Origin: Diacronema lutheri
Lineage: Eukaryota > Haptophyta > Pavlovophyceae > Pavlovales > Pavlovaceae
Direction: 5' to 3'
DNA length: 64,000 nucleotides
Assembly (NCBI GenBank): GCA_019448385.1
Contig: JAGTXO010000004.1
Span: 1 to 64,000 of the forward strand
Part shown: piece after piece, positions 1-8,985 of the stretch
Layout of the letters: each line of letters opens with the position of its first letter
Numbering within the stretch: position 1 is the stretch's first letter
Program-made: the position numbers and the translations under genes
The notes under the pieces: model-generated
Database searches by the model: none
What the model was told of the DNA's origin: nothing
The model's input: the letters and a program-made list of their open reading frames with translations, nothing else

Positions 1-5
1 CCCGA

Positions 6-204
6 TGGGCGGACCAGGCGAGTCGAGCGCCACCTAGTGCTCGGCTGGCGAGCGCGGTCTTCGTTTCTTTCCGTCTTCGTCAGACACCGAATCGCCCCAA
101 AAGGCCGGAGCGAAACGTTTCGCTGGCCACCAGTGGGATCCGTCGTGTGTGTCACACGGACATGCTGTCACACTCACACATGCAGCACAGACACAATGCC
201 AACA
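6..204 (-). repeat. 3' LTR of the minus-strand Copia element
   Basis: Direct repeat of 4588-4788, about 97 percent identical by eye. It is bounded inside by the polypurine tract at 205-213. The five bases before it (cccga) are also shared with the inner edge of the other LTR, so the true outer edge may be at position 1 or beyond. Confidence 0.88.
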
Positions 205-255
205 CCCCCCCTCGACGCGCACCGTGCGTGCAGCGCGCGCGCGCGCAGAACGCAC

Positions 256-3200
256 TCAGCGGCGGGCAACCATGAAGCTCGTAACGTGGCGAGCGAACGT
301 GGCGTTGTCTGTGGCCTTCGTCATGATGTCGGCGTGGTTGAGCGAGGTGTGCACCTTGCTCACAACGATCCGACCCTTCTCCTGCGCGTCGCGCACGTAG
401 TGGTACTTGACCTCGACGTGCTTCGTGCGCCGGTGGTGCACCGGGTTGTTGACGAGATCGATCGTCCCCTGGTTGTCTTCAAAGATCTCCGTCGGCGACT
501 CCGACGGCTGGTGGAGGAAGTCGATGATGCTCCGGAGGTAGTCGACCTCTCGGCAGCACTCGCTCAATGCGACATACTCCGCCTCGCAGCTGCTGAGCGA
601 GATCGTGCTCTGCAAGCCGCTGTGCCACGAGATCGGCGCACCGTTGAAAAACACGATGTAGCCGGTCGTGGACTTGCGCTGCACGGGGTCGTTGGCCCAG
701 TCCGCGTCGGCGAACGCGCGCAGCGTCGCGCACTCGGCGTCCTCGTCGTACTTGAAGAGCAAGCCGAGCTGCTCGGTGCCGCGCAGGTACTGCAGCACGC
801 GACGTGCGGCGCGCAGGTCGACGGCCCTCGGCCTCGACATCCGCCGCGCCAGCATGTTCACCGCGTGCGCAAGATCGGGCCGGCACGTCACCATCGCGAA
901 CATCAGCCCTCCCGTGATGGACTGGTACATGAGCTTGTCCTCCGTCGAGAGCAGCTCGTCGTCGTCGTCGTCTGACGACACGAGCGATCGCGCCTCGACC
1001 TCCGGCGTCGGCGCCGGTTGTCCTGTCGTCGCTCCGAAGCGCTCGAGCAGCCCGGTGACGTACGGTCCGAGGTGCATGTAAATGCCGTCCGACCACGTCT
1101 CAAAGATGGCGCCGAGGAACTTGTCGAGCCTCGCCGACAGCTTGATCTCGTAGTGCGGCCGCAGGCTCGCGGCCAGCTCCTCGATCGCGCGCGCCGAGCG
1201 CGTCAGGTTGAGGAAGATGAGGTCGTCCACGAACCCTCCTGCGATGAGGTACTCGCCCGGTGCCGTCTCCTTGACGTAGATGCACGGGGCAGACGGCGCC
1301 TCGGCGAAGCCGAGCGCCAGCAGCGACGATCGGTGCAGCCGATGCCACGCGCGCCCTGACTGCCGAAGGCCTGGGTGCGCCTTGAGACTCCGCCCGACCA
1401 CCTTGTAGCCGGACGGCGCGACCGTCTTGGTCACGTATCCTTGGGGCAAACTGTGCAGCGGCCGCTCGTCCTCGTTGAGCGACGAGTTGAGGTACGCGTC
1501 CTTGACATCGCCCTTGGTGATGACGGAGAACGAGCCGATGGTCGCGTCCTCGATGCGCTGCGCCTTGTCCTTTTGCATCTTGGCCCCGAGCGCGATGAGC
1601 AGACGAACTTGCTCGGGCCGGATCGTCGGCGAGAAGACCTCCTGGAAGTCCACGCCGGGCCTCTGGAAGTTTCCCATCAGGACCGAGCGCGCCTTGAAGC
1701 GCTCGACCTTGCCGTCCGAGCCGACCTTGAGGGAAAAGACCCACTGGCTCGGGAGCGCCCACGTGCCGAGCGGCACGAGCTCTTCCTCAAAGGTGCCGAG
1801 CTGCTCATGCCCGGCGAGGTGCTCCTGGACGGCGGCTTGCCACTGCTCCGCCTGCTGCGAGCGCATCGCCTGCTTGTAGTTCTTCGGGATGACGACTTCT
1901 TGCGCCTTCCAGACAGCGAGGCAGGTCGCAGCCAGGACGCGAGGGAACAGCTGCGGGTTGGACCGAGAAGTGCGATCACGGCGGTCCACGTCGTGCGACA
2001 GGTCGAGCAGCTGCTGCGACTCGTCCAGCACGTCATAGTTGGCGCCCGACTCGTCGCCCGACACGTCCTCGTGCGGCTTCGCGATCGGACTGAGCACGGG
2101 GTAAGCAACGCCCGCCTCGTCGCGCGGCAGCGCGCGACCACTTTGGGGTGAGGTCACGTCCGCGCCCTGCGCGTGACCATCAGGTGAGGTCACGCCGTCG
2201 TCGTCATCCGCGCGATCAGGCCGGAAGGCGACTCGTACGGCAGCTCGCGCGTCGGCGAAGTCCCGTACCACGGCAGCTCGCGCGTCGGCGCAGCCGCACT
2301 CTCGGGCAGCTCGCGCGTCTGCGCAGCCGCACTCTCGGGCAGCTCGCGCGTCCTGCGCAGCCGCTCTCTCGGGCACCCCGCGCCTCGGCAAGGCCCCGAA
2401 CCACGGCAGCCCGAGCATCGGCGCAGCCGCAATCCCCGGTGGCTCGCGCGTCGGCGCAGCTCCGGTGCTCAGCGATGGCCTCTCGGAAGCGTCGAAGTCG
2501 ACGTCCTCATCCCCCGCTCGCACTGTCGGGCGTGTCGGCCCTGTCGTGCTCCTCGTGCGATGGCCTCTCGGAAGCGTCGAAGTCGACGTCCTCATCCTCG
2601 CGCGCACTGTCGGGCGTGTCGGCCCCAGTCGTGCTCCTCGTCGGCAGGCAGCCGCCCATCGGGCGCCTCCTCCGGCAGCGAATCGTGCTGGCGCGTGCGG
2701 CGCGCAGCATCGCTCGTCCCCACGCCAGCCCGCTGCGGTGCGGCGCCAAGCGATGAGAACCCCCCCTCGACGATGTCCGTCTCGTCGACCCACACATCGC
2801 GTGAGTACAAAAGGGTACCGTCGTCGCAGCGGACGACATAGCCGAGGACGTAACGAAACACGCCTCGGACCTGCAGGCCGTGCCCACCCCAGAGGAAGAC
2901 GCGCCCGAGCACGGCGCGCTGTCGGAGCGTGCCCAGCGCCCTGCGCGCGAGCCCCGACCAACAGCACCCGGCACCTGGCCCCGAAGGCCACGTGGTGCTT
3001 GAACGTAGCCGGCACGCCGAAGAAGAGCTCCTCCGGCGACCGCCACTCGGCGGGCTCACCCGCCTGCGCGATACGTTGCGAGGCGAGCCTGTTGCGCGAT
3101 GCCACCGCATGCCACGCCGCAAAGTGCCAGTCGTGCATGGGTATGCCGCCCGCGCGCGTCATGAGCGCGCGCAGACGGACCTTGAGCGAACGAATCGCGC

Positions 3201-3864
3201 GCTCCGCCACCCCATTCGAACTCGGCGAGTCGGGTGCGGAGGTAATCGTCGAAGAGAAGCCGAGCTGCGCCAGCGCGCGCTCGACCGATGCGGCCATCAA
3301 CGAAGTGCCGCCATCCGTGTGGATGCTGCGTCGCCCGAACGACGACCCGAGGATCCAGTGGGAGATGTGCATCGCCCCCGTCCCCAACAGCTGCGCGTAC
3401 CACTGCAGCGCGAGCGCGATCTCGCTCTCCGCCAGCGTGCGCAGCGCGTACACTTGCCACCGACGCGAGTAGCCGTCGACCAGGATCATCCCGTAGCGGA
3501 AGCCGAGGCGACGGCCCTCCACGCTGAACGGAAGATCATCACGAGAGATCTCGAAGATGTCGACATGAGTGACGCCGCCCGGGTAGCTGCCCGTCGGCAT
3601 CGCGTCCTTGAACGACTTGCGGACCATCGACGCCGCCGACTGCTCGTCGAGCGCGTCATGCTTGCGTTCCGCCATCCCGCCGACGCGCGCCATCGTACGC
3701 GTCAGGAGGTCCTTGTCCGTTGTGCCCGCTCTGATCGACCATAATCGAAGCTCCTCCTCGCTTGGACCGGCCGGCGGGCGACTTAGTTTCCCGGTGGCTG
3801 CGCGACGGCGGCGACGAGCGCCGGGTTGGACTTGAGCGCGGTCGAAGCCGTCCGCGCGAGCCAC
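256..3864 (-). CDS. Copia Pol: integrase, reverse transcriptase, RNase H
   Basis: Long Copia polyprotein reading frame. The first part carries integrase-core features (HTDGGTS and NGVAERAIRSLK). A low-complexity linker follows, then the RT (QWVFSLK, RFKARSVLMG and the FVDD catalytic box), then RNase H (DADWAND, SCEAEYVALSE, EDNQGTIDL, RTKHVEVKYH). Domain order integrase-RT-RNase H identifies Ty1/Copia rather than Gypsy. Its start overlaps the upstream protease ORF by about 80 bases in another frame, an arrangement this superfamily can use for read-through. It belongs to a mobile element and has no host role. Confidence 0.88.
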   Translation of the reverse strand: MARADGFDRAQVQPGARRRRRAATGKLSRPPAGPSEEELRLWSIRAGTTDKDLLTRTMARVGGMAERKHDALDEQSAASMVRKSFKDAMPTGSYPGGVTHVDIFEISRDDLPFSVEGRRLGFRYGMILVDGYSRRWQVYALRTLAESEIALALQWYAQLLGTGAMHISHWILGSSFGRRSIHTDGGTSLMAASVERALAQLGFSSTITSAPDSPSSNGVAERAIRSLKVRLRALMTRAGGIPMHDWHFAAWHAVASRNRLASQRIAQAGEPAEWRSPEELFFGVPATFKHHVAFGARCRVLLVGARAQGAGHAPTARRARARLPLGWARPAGPRRVSLRPRLCRPLRRRYPFVLTRCVGRRDGHRRGGVLIAWRRTAAGWRGDERCCAPHAPARFAAGGGARWAAACRRGARLGPTRPTVRARMRTSTSTLPRGHRTRSTTGPTRPTVRAGDEDVDFDASERPSLSTGAAPTREPPGIAAAPMLGLPWFGALPRRGVPERAAAQDARAARECGCADARAARECGCADARAAVVRDFADARAAVRVAFRPDRADDDDGVTSPDGHAQGADVTSPQSGRALPRDEAGVAYPVLSPIAKPHEDVSGDESGANYDVLDESQQLLDLSHDVDRRDRTSRSNPQLFPRVLAATCLAVWKAQEVVIPKNYKQAMRSQQAEQWQAAVQEHLAGHEQLGTFEEELVPLGTWALPSQWVFSLKVGSDGKVERFKARSVLMGNFQRPGVDFQEVFSPTIRPEQVRLLIALGAKMQKDKAQRIEDATIGSFSVITKGDVKDAYLNSSLNEDERPLHSLPQGYVTKTVAPSGYKVVGRSLKAHPGLRQSGRAWHRLHRSSLLALGFAEAPSAPCIYVKETAPGEYLIAGGFVDDLIFLNLTRSARAIEELAASLRPHYEIKLSARLDKFLGAIFETWSDGIYMHLGPYVTGLLERFGATTGQPAPTPEVEARSLVSSDDDDDELLSTEDKLMYQSITGGLMFAMVTCRPDLAHAVNMLARRMSRPRAVDLRAARRVLQYLRGTEQLGLLFKYDEDAECATLRAFADADWANDPVQRKSTTGYIVFFNGAPISWHSGLQSTISLSSCEAEYVALSECCREVDYLRSIIDFLHQPSESPTEIFEDNQGTIDLVNNPVHHRRTKHVEVKYHYVRDAQEKGRIVVSKVHTSLNHADIMTKATDNATFARHVTSFMVARR

Positions 3865-4568
3865 ACCTTCATCTTGGCCTGCTCGTCCAGGCGCACGAGC
3901 GGGCCGCCGACGGCGCGGAAGTCCGCGTAGTGGCCGTCGCGCGAGAACGTGATGTTGACGCCAGAGGCGGCGAGGCAGGTCGCGGAGATGATCGGCATCG
4001 GCACCTTGTCGGAACCCCAGGCCTTGACCACGACGAACGGCCTCCCGCCGGACTTTGCGGCGCTGGCCTCGTCGAGGTACAGCAGCAGCTCTCCGGCGAC
4101 CGTGACCGTCTCCTGCGTGCCGTTGCCGAAAACGAGCGTCTGCGGCTCGTCGAGCGGCTTGCAGTTAACGAGCAGCGCGGCCGGCACGATGTTCTTCTCC
4201 GAGCCTGAGTCGATGAGCGCGTCGCCCGCGCCGCCGATGCGCGGCTTCGGGCGGTCCAGGCCGGTCGCAGCCGTCGTCGCCGCGAGGAGCGCGTCCGCCG
4301 GCGCCGTCCACGCCGAGAGCGAGAAGATCGCGCTCAGCTGGGTCGCGTCGGAAGTCACCGCGCTACTGTTGCCGACGACGAGCTGCTGACCCGCCGGCTT
4401 CTTGCCCGCGTCCGACTTCGTGCCGTTCGACGTTGGCGTGTTCGACTGCCTGCCGTCGGCCTTCTTCAGGTTCTTCAAGTCGTCGATGTTCTTGATGATC
4501 AGGTTGTCGCCGCTGCGGCATGACGTCATGCTAGACTTCCCGATCAACTTGTCGACGCAGTAGCTCAC
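3783..4568 (-). CDS. Copia Gag/protease ORF
   Basis: ORF of 261 residues just inside the 5' LTR. It contains an aspartic protease active-site motif (ALIDSGSEKNIVP), with the conserved D-S-G, near residue 125. The N-terminal part resembles the linker after a Gag zinc-knuckle region, but no clear CCHC box is seen, so Gag may be short or diverged. The ORF overlaps the start of the Pol ORF in a different frame. Position between LTR and integrase fits the Gag-protease slot of Copia elements. Confidence 0.75.
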   Translation of the reverse strand: MSYCVDKLIGKSSMTSCRSGDNLIIKNIDDLKNLKKADGRQSNTPTSNGTKSDAGKKPAGQQLVVGNSSAVTSDATQLSAIFSLSAWTAPADALLAATTAATGLDRPKPRIGGAGDALIDSGSEKNIVPAALLVNCKPLDEPQTLVFGNGTQETVTVAGELLLYLDEASAAKSGGRPFVVVKAWGSDKVPMPIISATCLAASGVNITFSRDGHYADFRAVGGPLVRLDEQAKMKVWLARTASTALKSNPALVAAVAQPPGN

Positions 4569-4587
4569 TCCGACTCCCTGTCCCCGA

Positions 4588-4788
4588 TGGGCGGACCAGG
4601 CGAGTCGAGCGCCACCTAGTGCTCGGCCTGGCCGAGCGCGGTCTTCGTTTCTTTCCGTCTTCGTTCAGACACCGAATCGCCCAAAAGGCGCGAGCGAAAC
4701 GTTTCGCTGGCCACCAGTGGGATCCGTCGTGTGTGTCACACGGACATGCTGTCACACTCACACATGCAGCACAGACACAATGCCAACA
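4588..4788 (-). repeat. 5' LTR of the minus-strand Copia element
   Basis: Direct repeat of 6-204. On the minus strand it starts TGTTGG and ends near CCGCCCA. The adjacent internal bases (about 4570-4587) would hold the primer-binding site; I could not match them to a tRNA by eye. Confidence 0.88.
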
Positions 4789-5986
4789 CCTGCTACTCGT
4801 CAACGTGAGCAACTTGGAAGACGCGCTCCATGACGTGGTGAAGAAGTTGTCGACGCACTACGAGATCAAGTACGATGACAAGCTCGAGAAGTTTTTGGGA
4901 GCAGAGTTTGTAGAGACGGAGGACGGCATCTACATGCACCTCAACCAGTACATCGGCGACATGATGGCCAAGTACGGCATCGCCGACAGCGAGAAGGATG
5001 CGACGCCTGAGTCGGCGGAGACGGGCGACAGGAAAGCCGACTTTGACGGCGAAGCGTTGCTGTTGCGCTCTGACAAGAAGGTGTACCAGGGCATTACGGG
5101 CGCGCTGATGTTTGCGATGACGACGTGCCGACCAGATCTGGCGCACGCCGTGAACATGCTCGCTCGCCGGATGAGTTGCCCCCGCGTGCACGACATGAAG
5201 GCGGCGCGACGCGTGCTGCGCTACCTGAACTGCACCCGAAGGCTAGGGCTGTTGTTCAAGTTCAAGGCGAAGGGGACCGGTTTGGTTGCTTACGCGGACT
5301 CGGACTGGGCTAACGACTCGGCGGAGCGTCGTTCGACGTCGGGCTTCGTGGTGCTTCTCAACGGGACGCCGATCTCGTGGGGGAGCGGCCTGCAAAGCAT
5401 CGTGGCGTTGTCGTCGTGCGAAGCTGAGTACGTGGCGCTTTCCGAATGCTGTCGCGAGGTGGCGTATCTGCGGCAGCTGATGGATTTCCTGCGCGAGCCG
5501 ATCATGGGGCCGATCACCATATACGAGGACAACAAAGGGGCGATCGACTTGACGATCAATCCTGTACATCACAAGAGGACCAAGCACATTGACGTGAAGT
5601 TTCACTTCATCCGCACGAATGGGAAGGTGGTGGTGACCAAGGTGCACACTGACCACAACCGTGCGGACATCATGACCAAGGCTACGACTGCAGCGACTTT
5701 TCAGCGGCATGTGGACGCCCTCATGTTTGACGGCGGGGCTGCTATTGGCGCTGCGGGACATTGAGGTCGAGGGGGGGTGTTGGATGTTGGACGTGCCGCT
5801 GACTAACTGCTGCGGTGCGCTTCCTCGCTCACCCACTCACTCACTCACTCACTCACGCACAGTGAGACGCCATCGTGAGAGGAGCGAGATTCGACGGGAG
5901 ATCTAGACGCGTGAGGCGTAGATCGACGAGTAGCTGGAGTGCGCGCCGGCGTTCAACCGGGCGTTCCTCGAGGCCAATATCCGACA
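4789..5986 (+). mobile_element. 3' part of a second Copia element (RNase H + 3' LTR)
   Basis: Right after the first element, a plus-strand frame to 5764 encodes the end of a Copia polyprotein: RT tail, then RNase H with DSDWAND, SCEAEYVALSE, EDNKGAIDL and RTKHIDVKFH. The stop is followed by a polypurine tract (GTCGAGGGGGGG, 5766-5777) and an LTR starting TGTTGG at 5778. The LTR probably ends at CCGACA, 5986, about the same length as the first element's LTR. The 5' part lies outside the window because the minus-strand Copia element was inserted into it. It is a related but distinct Copia lineage, older than the element nested in it. Confidence 0.85.
5778..5986 (+). repeat. 3' LTR of the second Copia element
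   Basis: Starts TGTTGG next to the polypurine tract. It contains a cactcact simple repeat near 5830-5855. The end at CCGACA is inferred, because cassette sequence (AAGTCCTTCCTGTCACTC) begins immediately after it. Without the 5' LTR the end cannot be confirmed. Confidence 0.6.
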
Positions 5987-6123
5987 AAAGTCCTTCCTGT
6001 CACTCGGGCCGGCGGCCAGCTTCCTGTCACTCAGCTTCCTGTCACTCGCAGCGCGAGTGACAGGTGATCAGCGTGCCCGTCACCGCCCCGTGACGCTCGC
6101 CGTGGCGCTTGGAGTGTAGTGCC
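5987..6123 (+). repeat. 3' stub of a tandem cassette (unit 0)
   Basis: Near identical to the last 130 bases of each full cassette (for example 9650-9782). It holds the CTGTCACTC/GAGTGACAG hairpin (about 6037-6062), the 'cgtcaccgccccgtgacg' inverted repeat and the gtgtagtgcc end. It shows that the array once extended further left before Copia insertion or truncation. Confidence 0.85.
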
Positions 6124-6131
6124 ATTTTTCT

Positions 6132-6229
6132 AGATCGCCCTGACTTCGGACCTACGCCGTGCGTGCTCTCTCGCTCGCTGTGTTCGTCGCGCCTCACCCT
6201 CGCCTCCCTGACTCCCCGGAAACGCTAGT
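6132..6229 (+). mobile_element. 98-bp LINE tail with 8-bp target duplication
   Basis: Matches the tail found at the 3' ends of other retroelements here (CTGACTTCGGACC, then a GCTCTCTCGCTCGCT stretch, then CGGAAACGCTAGT). It is flanked by ATTTTTCT at 6124-6131 and 6230-6237, which is a clean target-site duplication. The same insertion is present in every cassette (for example 9791-9888), so it predates cassette amplification. It is an extreme 5'-truncated copy or a short parasite of the LINE machinery. Confidence 0.72.
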
Positions 6230-6354
6230 ATTTTTCTCGCACCCCTAGATCACAGGGCTTAGACTCCGTATCCGCTCCTCGCTCCACTCGGACTGTCGAT
6301 GTCGTCCTCCTCATGCCCTCGGCGTTGCCGCAGAACTGGTTCCTGGCACGACAC

Positions 6355-6446
6355 CTGTCACTTGAGTGACAGGAAGCTGCGAGTGACAGAAAGAATGTCC
6401 TTCCTGTCACTCCGGCCATCTGTCGCTCAGCTTCCTGTCACTGGCT
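6355..6446. repeat. CTGTCACT hairpin cluster
   Basis: Contains ctgtcactTGagtgacag, a perfect 8-bp palindrome with a 2-base centre, followed by four more CTTCCTGTCACTC or GAGTGACAG half-sites in both orientations. Two such clusters flank the gene in each cassette (also about 5990-6062, 9615-9722, 10008-10138, 13445-13562, 19266-19398, 23020-23130 and 23487-23576). Confidence 0.85.
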
Positions 6447-6499
6447 CTTCGAAAGACTCTGGAAAATAATGAAGAAGAGGCAGGGGGGAGGACTTGGGG

Positions 6500-7331
6500 A
6501 TGGTGCGCGCTATCCGCCAGCTGCTGCTTCTGCTGCTCGTGCTGGTTGGCGCGCCAATGGGTCTGGGATTCGGCGGGCCTGCGCTCCTACGAGCGACGCG
6601 CCGTGGAGCACCACCGCCGTCTCATCCCGTGCTCCCCCGCTTCAAGGCAAACAAGTGAGCACGCGCCGCCTACCCGCCCCCCTCGCAGCCGTTCCGTTCG
6701 CCGCGGCGACGCTCACGCGCGCGCCTCATCCCGTGCCCGTCACTTCCGGCCCAGCGCGGCGTGCATGGTGTTGCAACCGATGGGGAAGTACGTTCCATCG
6801 AAAGCTCCTTGGGTTGCACTGGCGTGCACTGCGTGCGTGGCGGCGCTCAACATGCCCAAGATCGCGATCCTCATCCGCGCGCTGCTGACAGCGGAAGCTG
6901 CGCCCCTGCTAGCGCTGCTGGGCGTGTTGACCGCGCTCTTCAACCTTGCGAAGGCCGATCTCGACAAAGCGCGCGCGGACTTCACGGAGGGGCTCGCGCG
7001 CGATCGCGCGGACTTCAAGGAGGGGCTCGCGCGCATTGAGAAGGATGCCGCGTGCAATCGCGCGGACTTCACGGAGGGGCTTGCGCGCGATCGCGCGGAG
7101 TTCAAGGAGGGGCTCGCGCGCATTGAGAAGGATGCCGCGTGCGATCGCGCGGACTTCAAGGAGGGGCTTGCGCGCGATCGCGCGGAGTTCAAGGAGGCGC
7201 TCGCGTGCGATCGCGCTGATTTCCACAAGAGGCTCGAGCTCGACCGCGAAACCAACCGGCGAGACCACGACCGATACGAGCTCGCGCTGTACCGGGCGTT
7301 GGGGTCCTCGACGCCGTCAGCCTCACAGTAA
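6500..7331 (+). CDS. Cassette gene copy 1: secretory protein with 11/18-residue helical repeats
   Basis: I read this as two exons, 6500-6654 and 6755-7331, with a 100-bp GT-AG intron (AACAA|GTGAGC ... GGCCCAG|CGC), giving 243 residues. Exon 1 starts MVRAIRQLLLLLLVLVGAP, a textbook signal peptide, and the join is in phase. Exon 2 has a hydrophobic stretch (about residues 65-110, WVALACTACVAAL and LLALLGVLTALFNL). It is followed by tandem 11-residue (ARDRADFKEGL) and 18-residue (ARIEKDAACDRADFKEGL) repeats and a charged tail ending STPSASQ. Eleven and 18 (11+7) match hendecad and heptad periods, so a membrane-tethered coiled coil is likely. I do not recognise the family. A short out-of-frame ATG (6469) precedes the start. 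Confidence 0.7.
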
Positions 7332-7386
7332 CTTCGAGGTGCAGGGGCCAGGCCCGACACCGAGGTCGGCGAGTCCGAGCGGTTTG

Positions 7387-7408
7387 CCCCCCCCCCCCCC
7401 CCCCCCCC
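7387..7408 (+). repeat. Poly-C tract, 22 bases (unit 1)
   Basis: Uninterrupted C run about 55 bases after the stop of the cassette gene. It has the same position in all units but different length (22, 26, about 86 and 25 bases). Confidence 0.95.
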
Positions 7409-8479
7409 TCCCCCTGCTATGCAGACGAAGTGTCGACAGTCGAGTGAGATTGAGCATCAGATTGAGAACCACCACTACTAACGGCGCTTCCGGGCGAGTC
7501 AGGGAGGCGGGTCAGCAGGCCGAGCGTGCACGAAGCCGAGGTGTGACGAGGGGGGCGAGCGAGAGGCAGCACGCGCAGCGCAGGTCCAAGTTACTCCAAG
7601 GTCAGGACGACGACCTCGTGCACGCCAAAGGCAAAGTGGCGAGCGCGAGAGCGGACGACAGCCAAAACAGCGGCGCAGGCGCGACCGAGCACAGAGCGGA
7701 AGAGGCCTTAAGTAGATAGCCGGACGAGCGGGGCGCCGATCAGCCCCGCAGCCGCGCGAGCTCGCCGGTCAGCCGCTGGCGCTGGTGGCGCACCGCCTCG
7801 GCTGTGAGCACGCGCGCCGGCAGCTCGCCGTTGGCCATGCGCGCCGTCCGCGCCGCCCGCCGGCGCGGTCACGCGCCGCGCCGCCCAGCGCGGGCGTCGC
7901 GTCGCGGATCTCGTCCACGCGCCGCAGCACGGCCGCCGGGGAGTTGAGCCGCGGCTGGCCGAGCGGCGGGCGGCGCGGCTGCGCGGACGACGCGCGCGGT
8001 GGCATCGCGGACGGCGCGTCGGCTCGCCGGCCCGCGTCGCCGGCGCGGACGCGGCCGACGAGCGCCGCGGCCACTCAGCCTGCTCAGCTGGGTAGGGCAC
8101 GCCGCGCACGTGCGTCGCGCACCGACTGAAACGAACGGCGCTTCCAGGCGAGCCAGGGAGGCGGGTCAGTACCAAGTGCGCAGGATCGAGTAGCCACGAA
8201 CATCATCGACACTGCGCATCAAGCCCGAGCAGCGCAGCCGCGCAGCGAGGCACGAGGCGGAACGGGCCCACAGGCCCACCCAGTCCCACGCCTAGCCGCC
8301 GCGCGCCGCAGCCCGCGCGCTGCCGTACCGGTGGCCGCCGTCAATCACACCACCGGCAGCCACGCACGCGCACGCAGACGCCCGCAGGCAGGCGGCGACG
8401 AGAGCTGCCCCCGAGCAGCTGCCCGCCACGCCGCAGAGCCGCTCGCAGCCGCCGCAGAGCGCGGCGCCCGCCGTCAGCG

Positions 8480-8985
8480 AGCCGCCGTCCCCCCCGCCGG
8501 CACGCCGCCCGCAGCCGCCGTGGAGTGCGTCGCCGCCCACCCCCAGCGAGCCGCCGTCCCACCAGCCGCCACGCCGCCCGCAGCCGCCGTGGAGTGCGTC
8601 GCCGCCCAACCCCAGCGAGCCGCCGTCCCCCCGCCGCCACGCCGCCCGCAGCCGCCGTGGAGTGCGTCACCGCCCACCCCCAGCGAGCCGCCGTCCCCCC
8701 CGCCGCCACGCCGCCCGCAGCCGCCGTGGAGTGCGTCGCCGCCCACCCCCAGCGAGCCGCCGTCCCCCCGCCGCCACGCCGCCCGCAGCCGCCGTGGAGT
8801 GCGTCGCCGCCCACCCCCAGCGAGCCGCTGTCCCCCCAGCCGCCACGCCGCCCGCAGCCGCCGTGGAGTGCGTCGCCGCCCACCCCCAGCGAGCCGCCGT
8901 CCCCCCGCCGCCACGCCGCCCGCAGCCGCCGTGGAGTGCGTCGCCGCCCACCCCCAGCGAGCCGCCGTCCCCCCCGCCGCCGCAA
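8480..8985. repeat. 68/69-bp minisatellite, 7 copies (unit 1)
   Basis: The core (GTGGAGTGCGTCGCCGCCCA) recurs every 68 or 69 bases. Because 68 is not a multiple of three, reading frames change from copy to copy, which argues against a coding role on either strand. Copy number differs between units: 7, 2, 7 and 3. Confidence 0.9.

Larger units (their letters stand above)
1..4788 (-). mobile_element. Ty1/Copia LTR retrotransposon, near-complete, nested in a second Copia element
   Basis: Two direct repeats of about 200 bp (6-204 and 4588-4788) flank an internal region read on the minus strand. The repeats begin TGTTGG on that strand. A purine-rich tract (GAGGGGGGG) directly abuts the 3' LTR, as expected for a polypurine tract. 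The internal region encodes an aspartic-protease ORF and then integrase, reverse transcriptase and RNase H in Copia order. The two LTRs differ at only about five positions in 200, so the insertion looks young. The long ORFs are largely open and the element looks close to whole. It interrupts another Copia element whose RNase H resumes on the plus strand right after 4788. The window starts at the LTR edge, so the outer target duplication cannot be seen. Confidence 0.9.

Noticed and set aside
37-2151. Plus-strand ORFs over the Copia element
   Set aside because: They are antisense shadows of integrase-RT-RNase H and have no family features.
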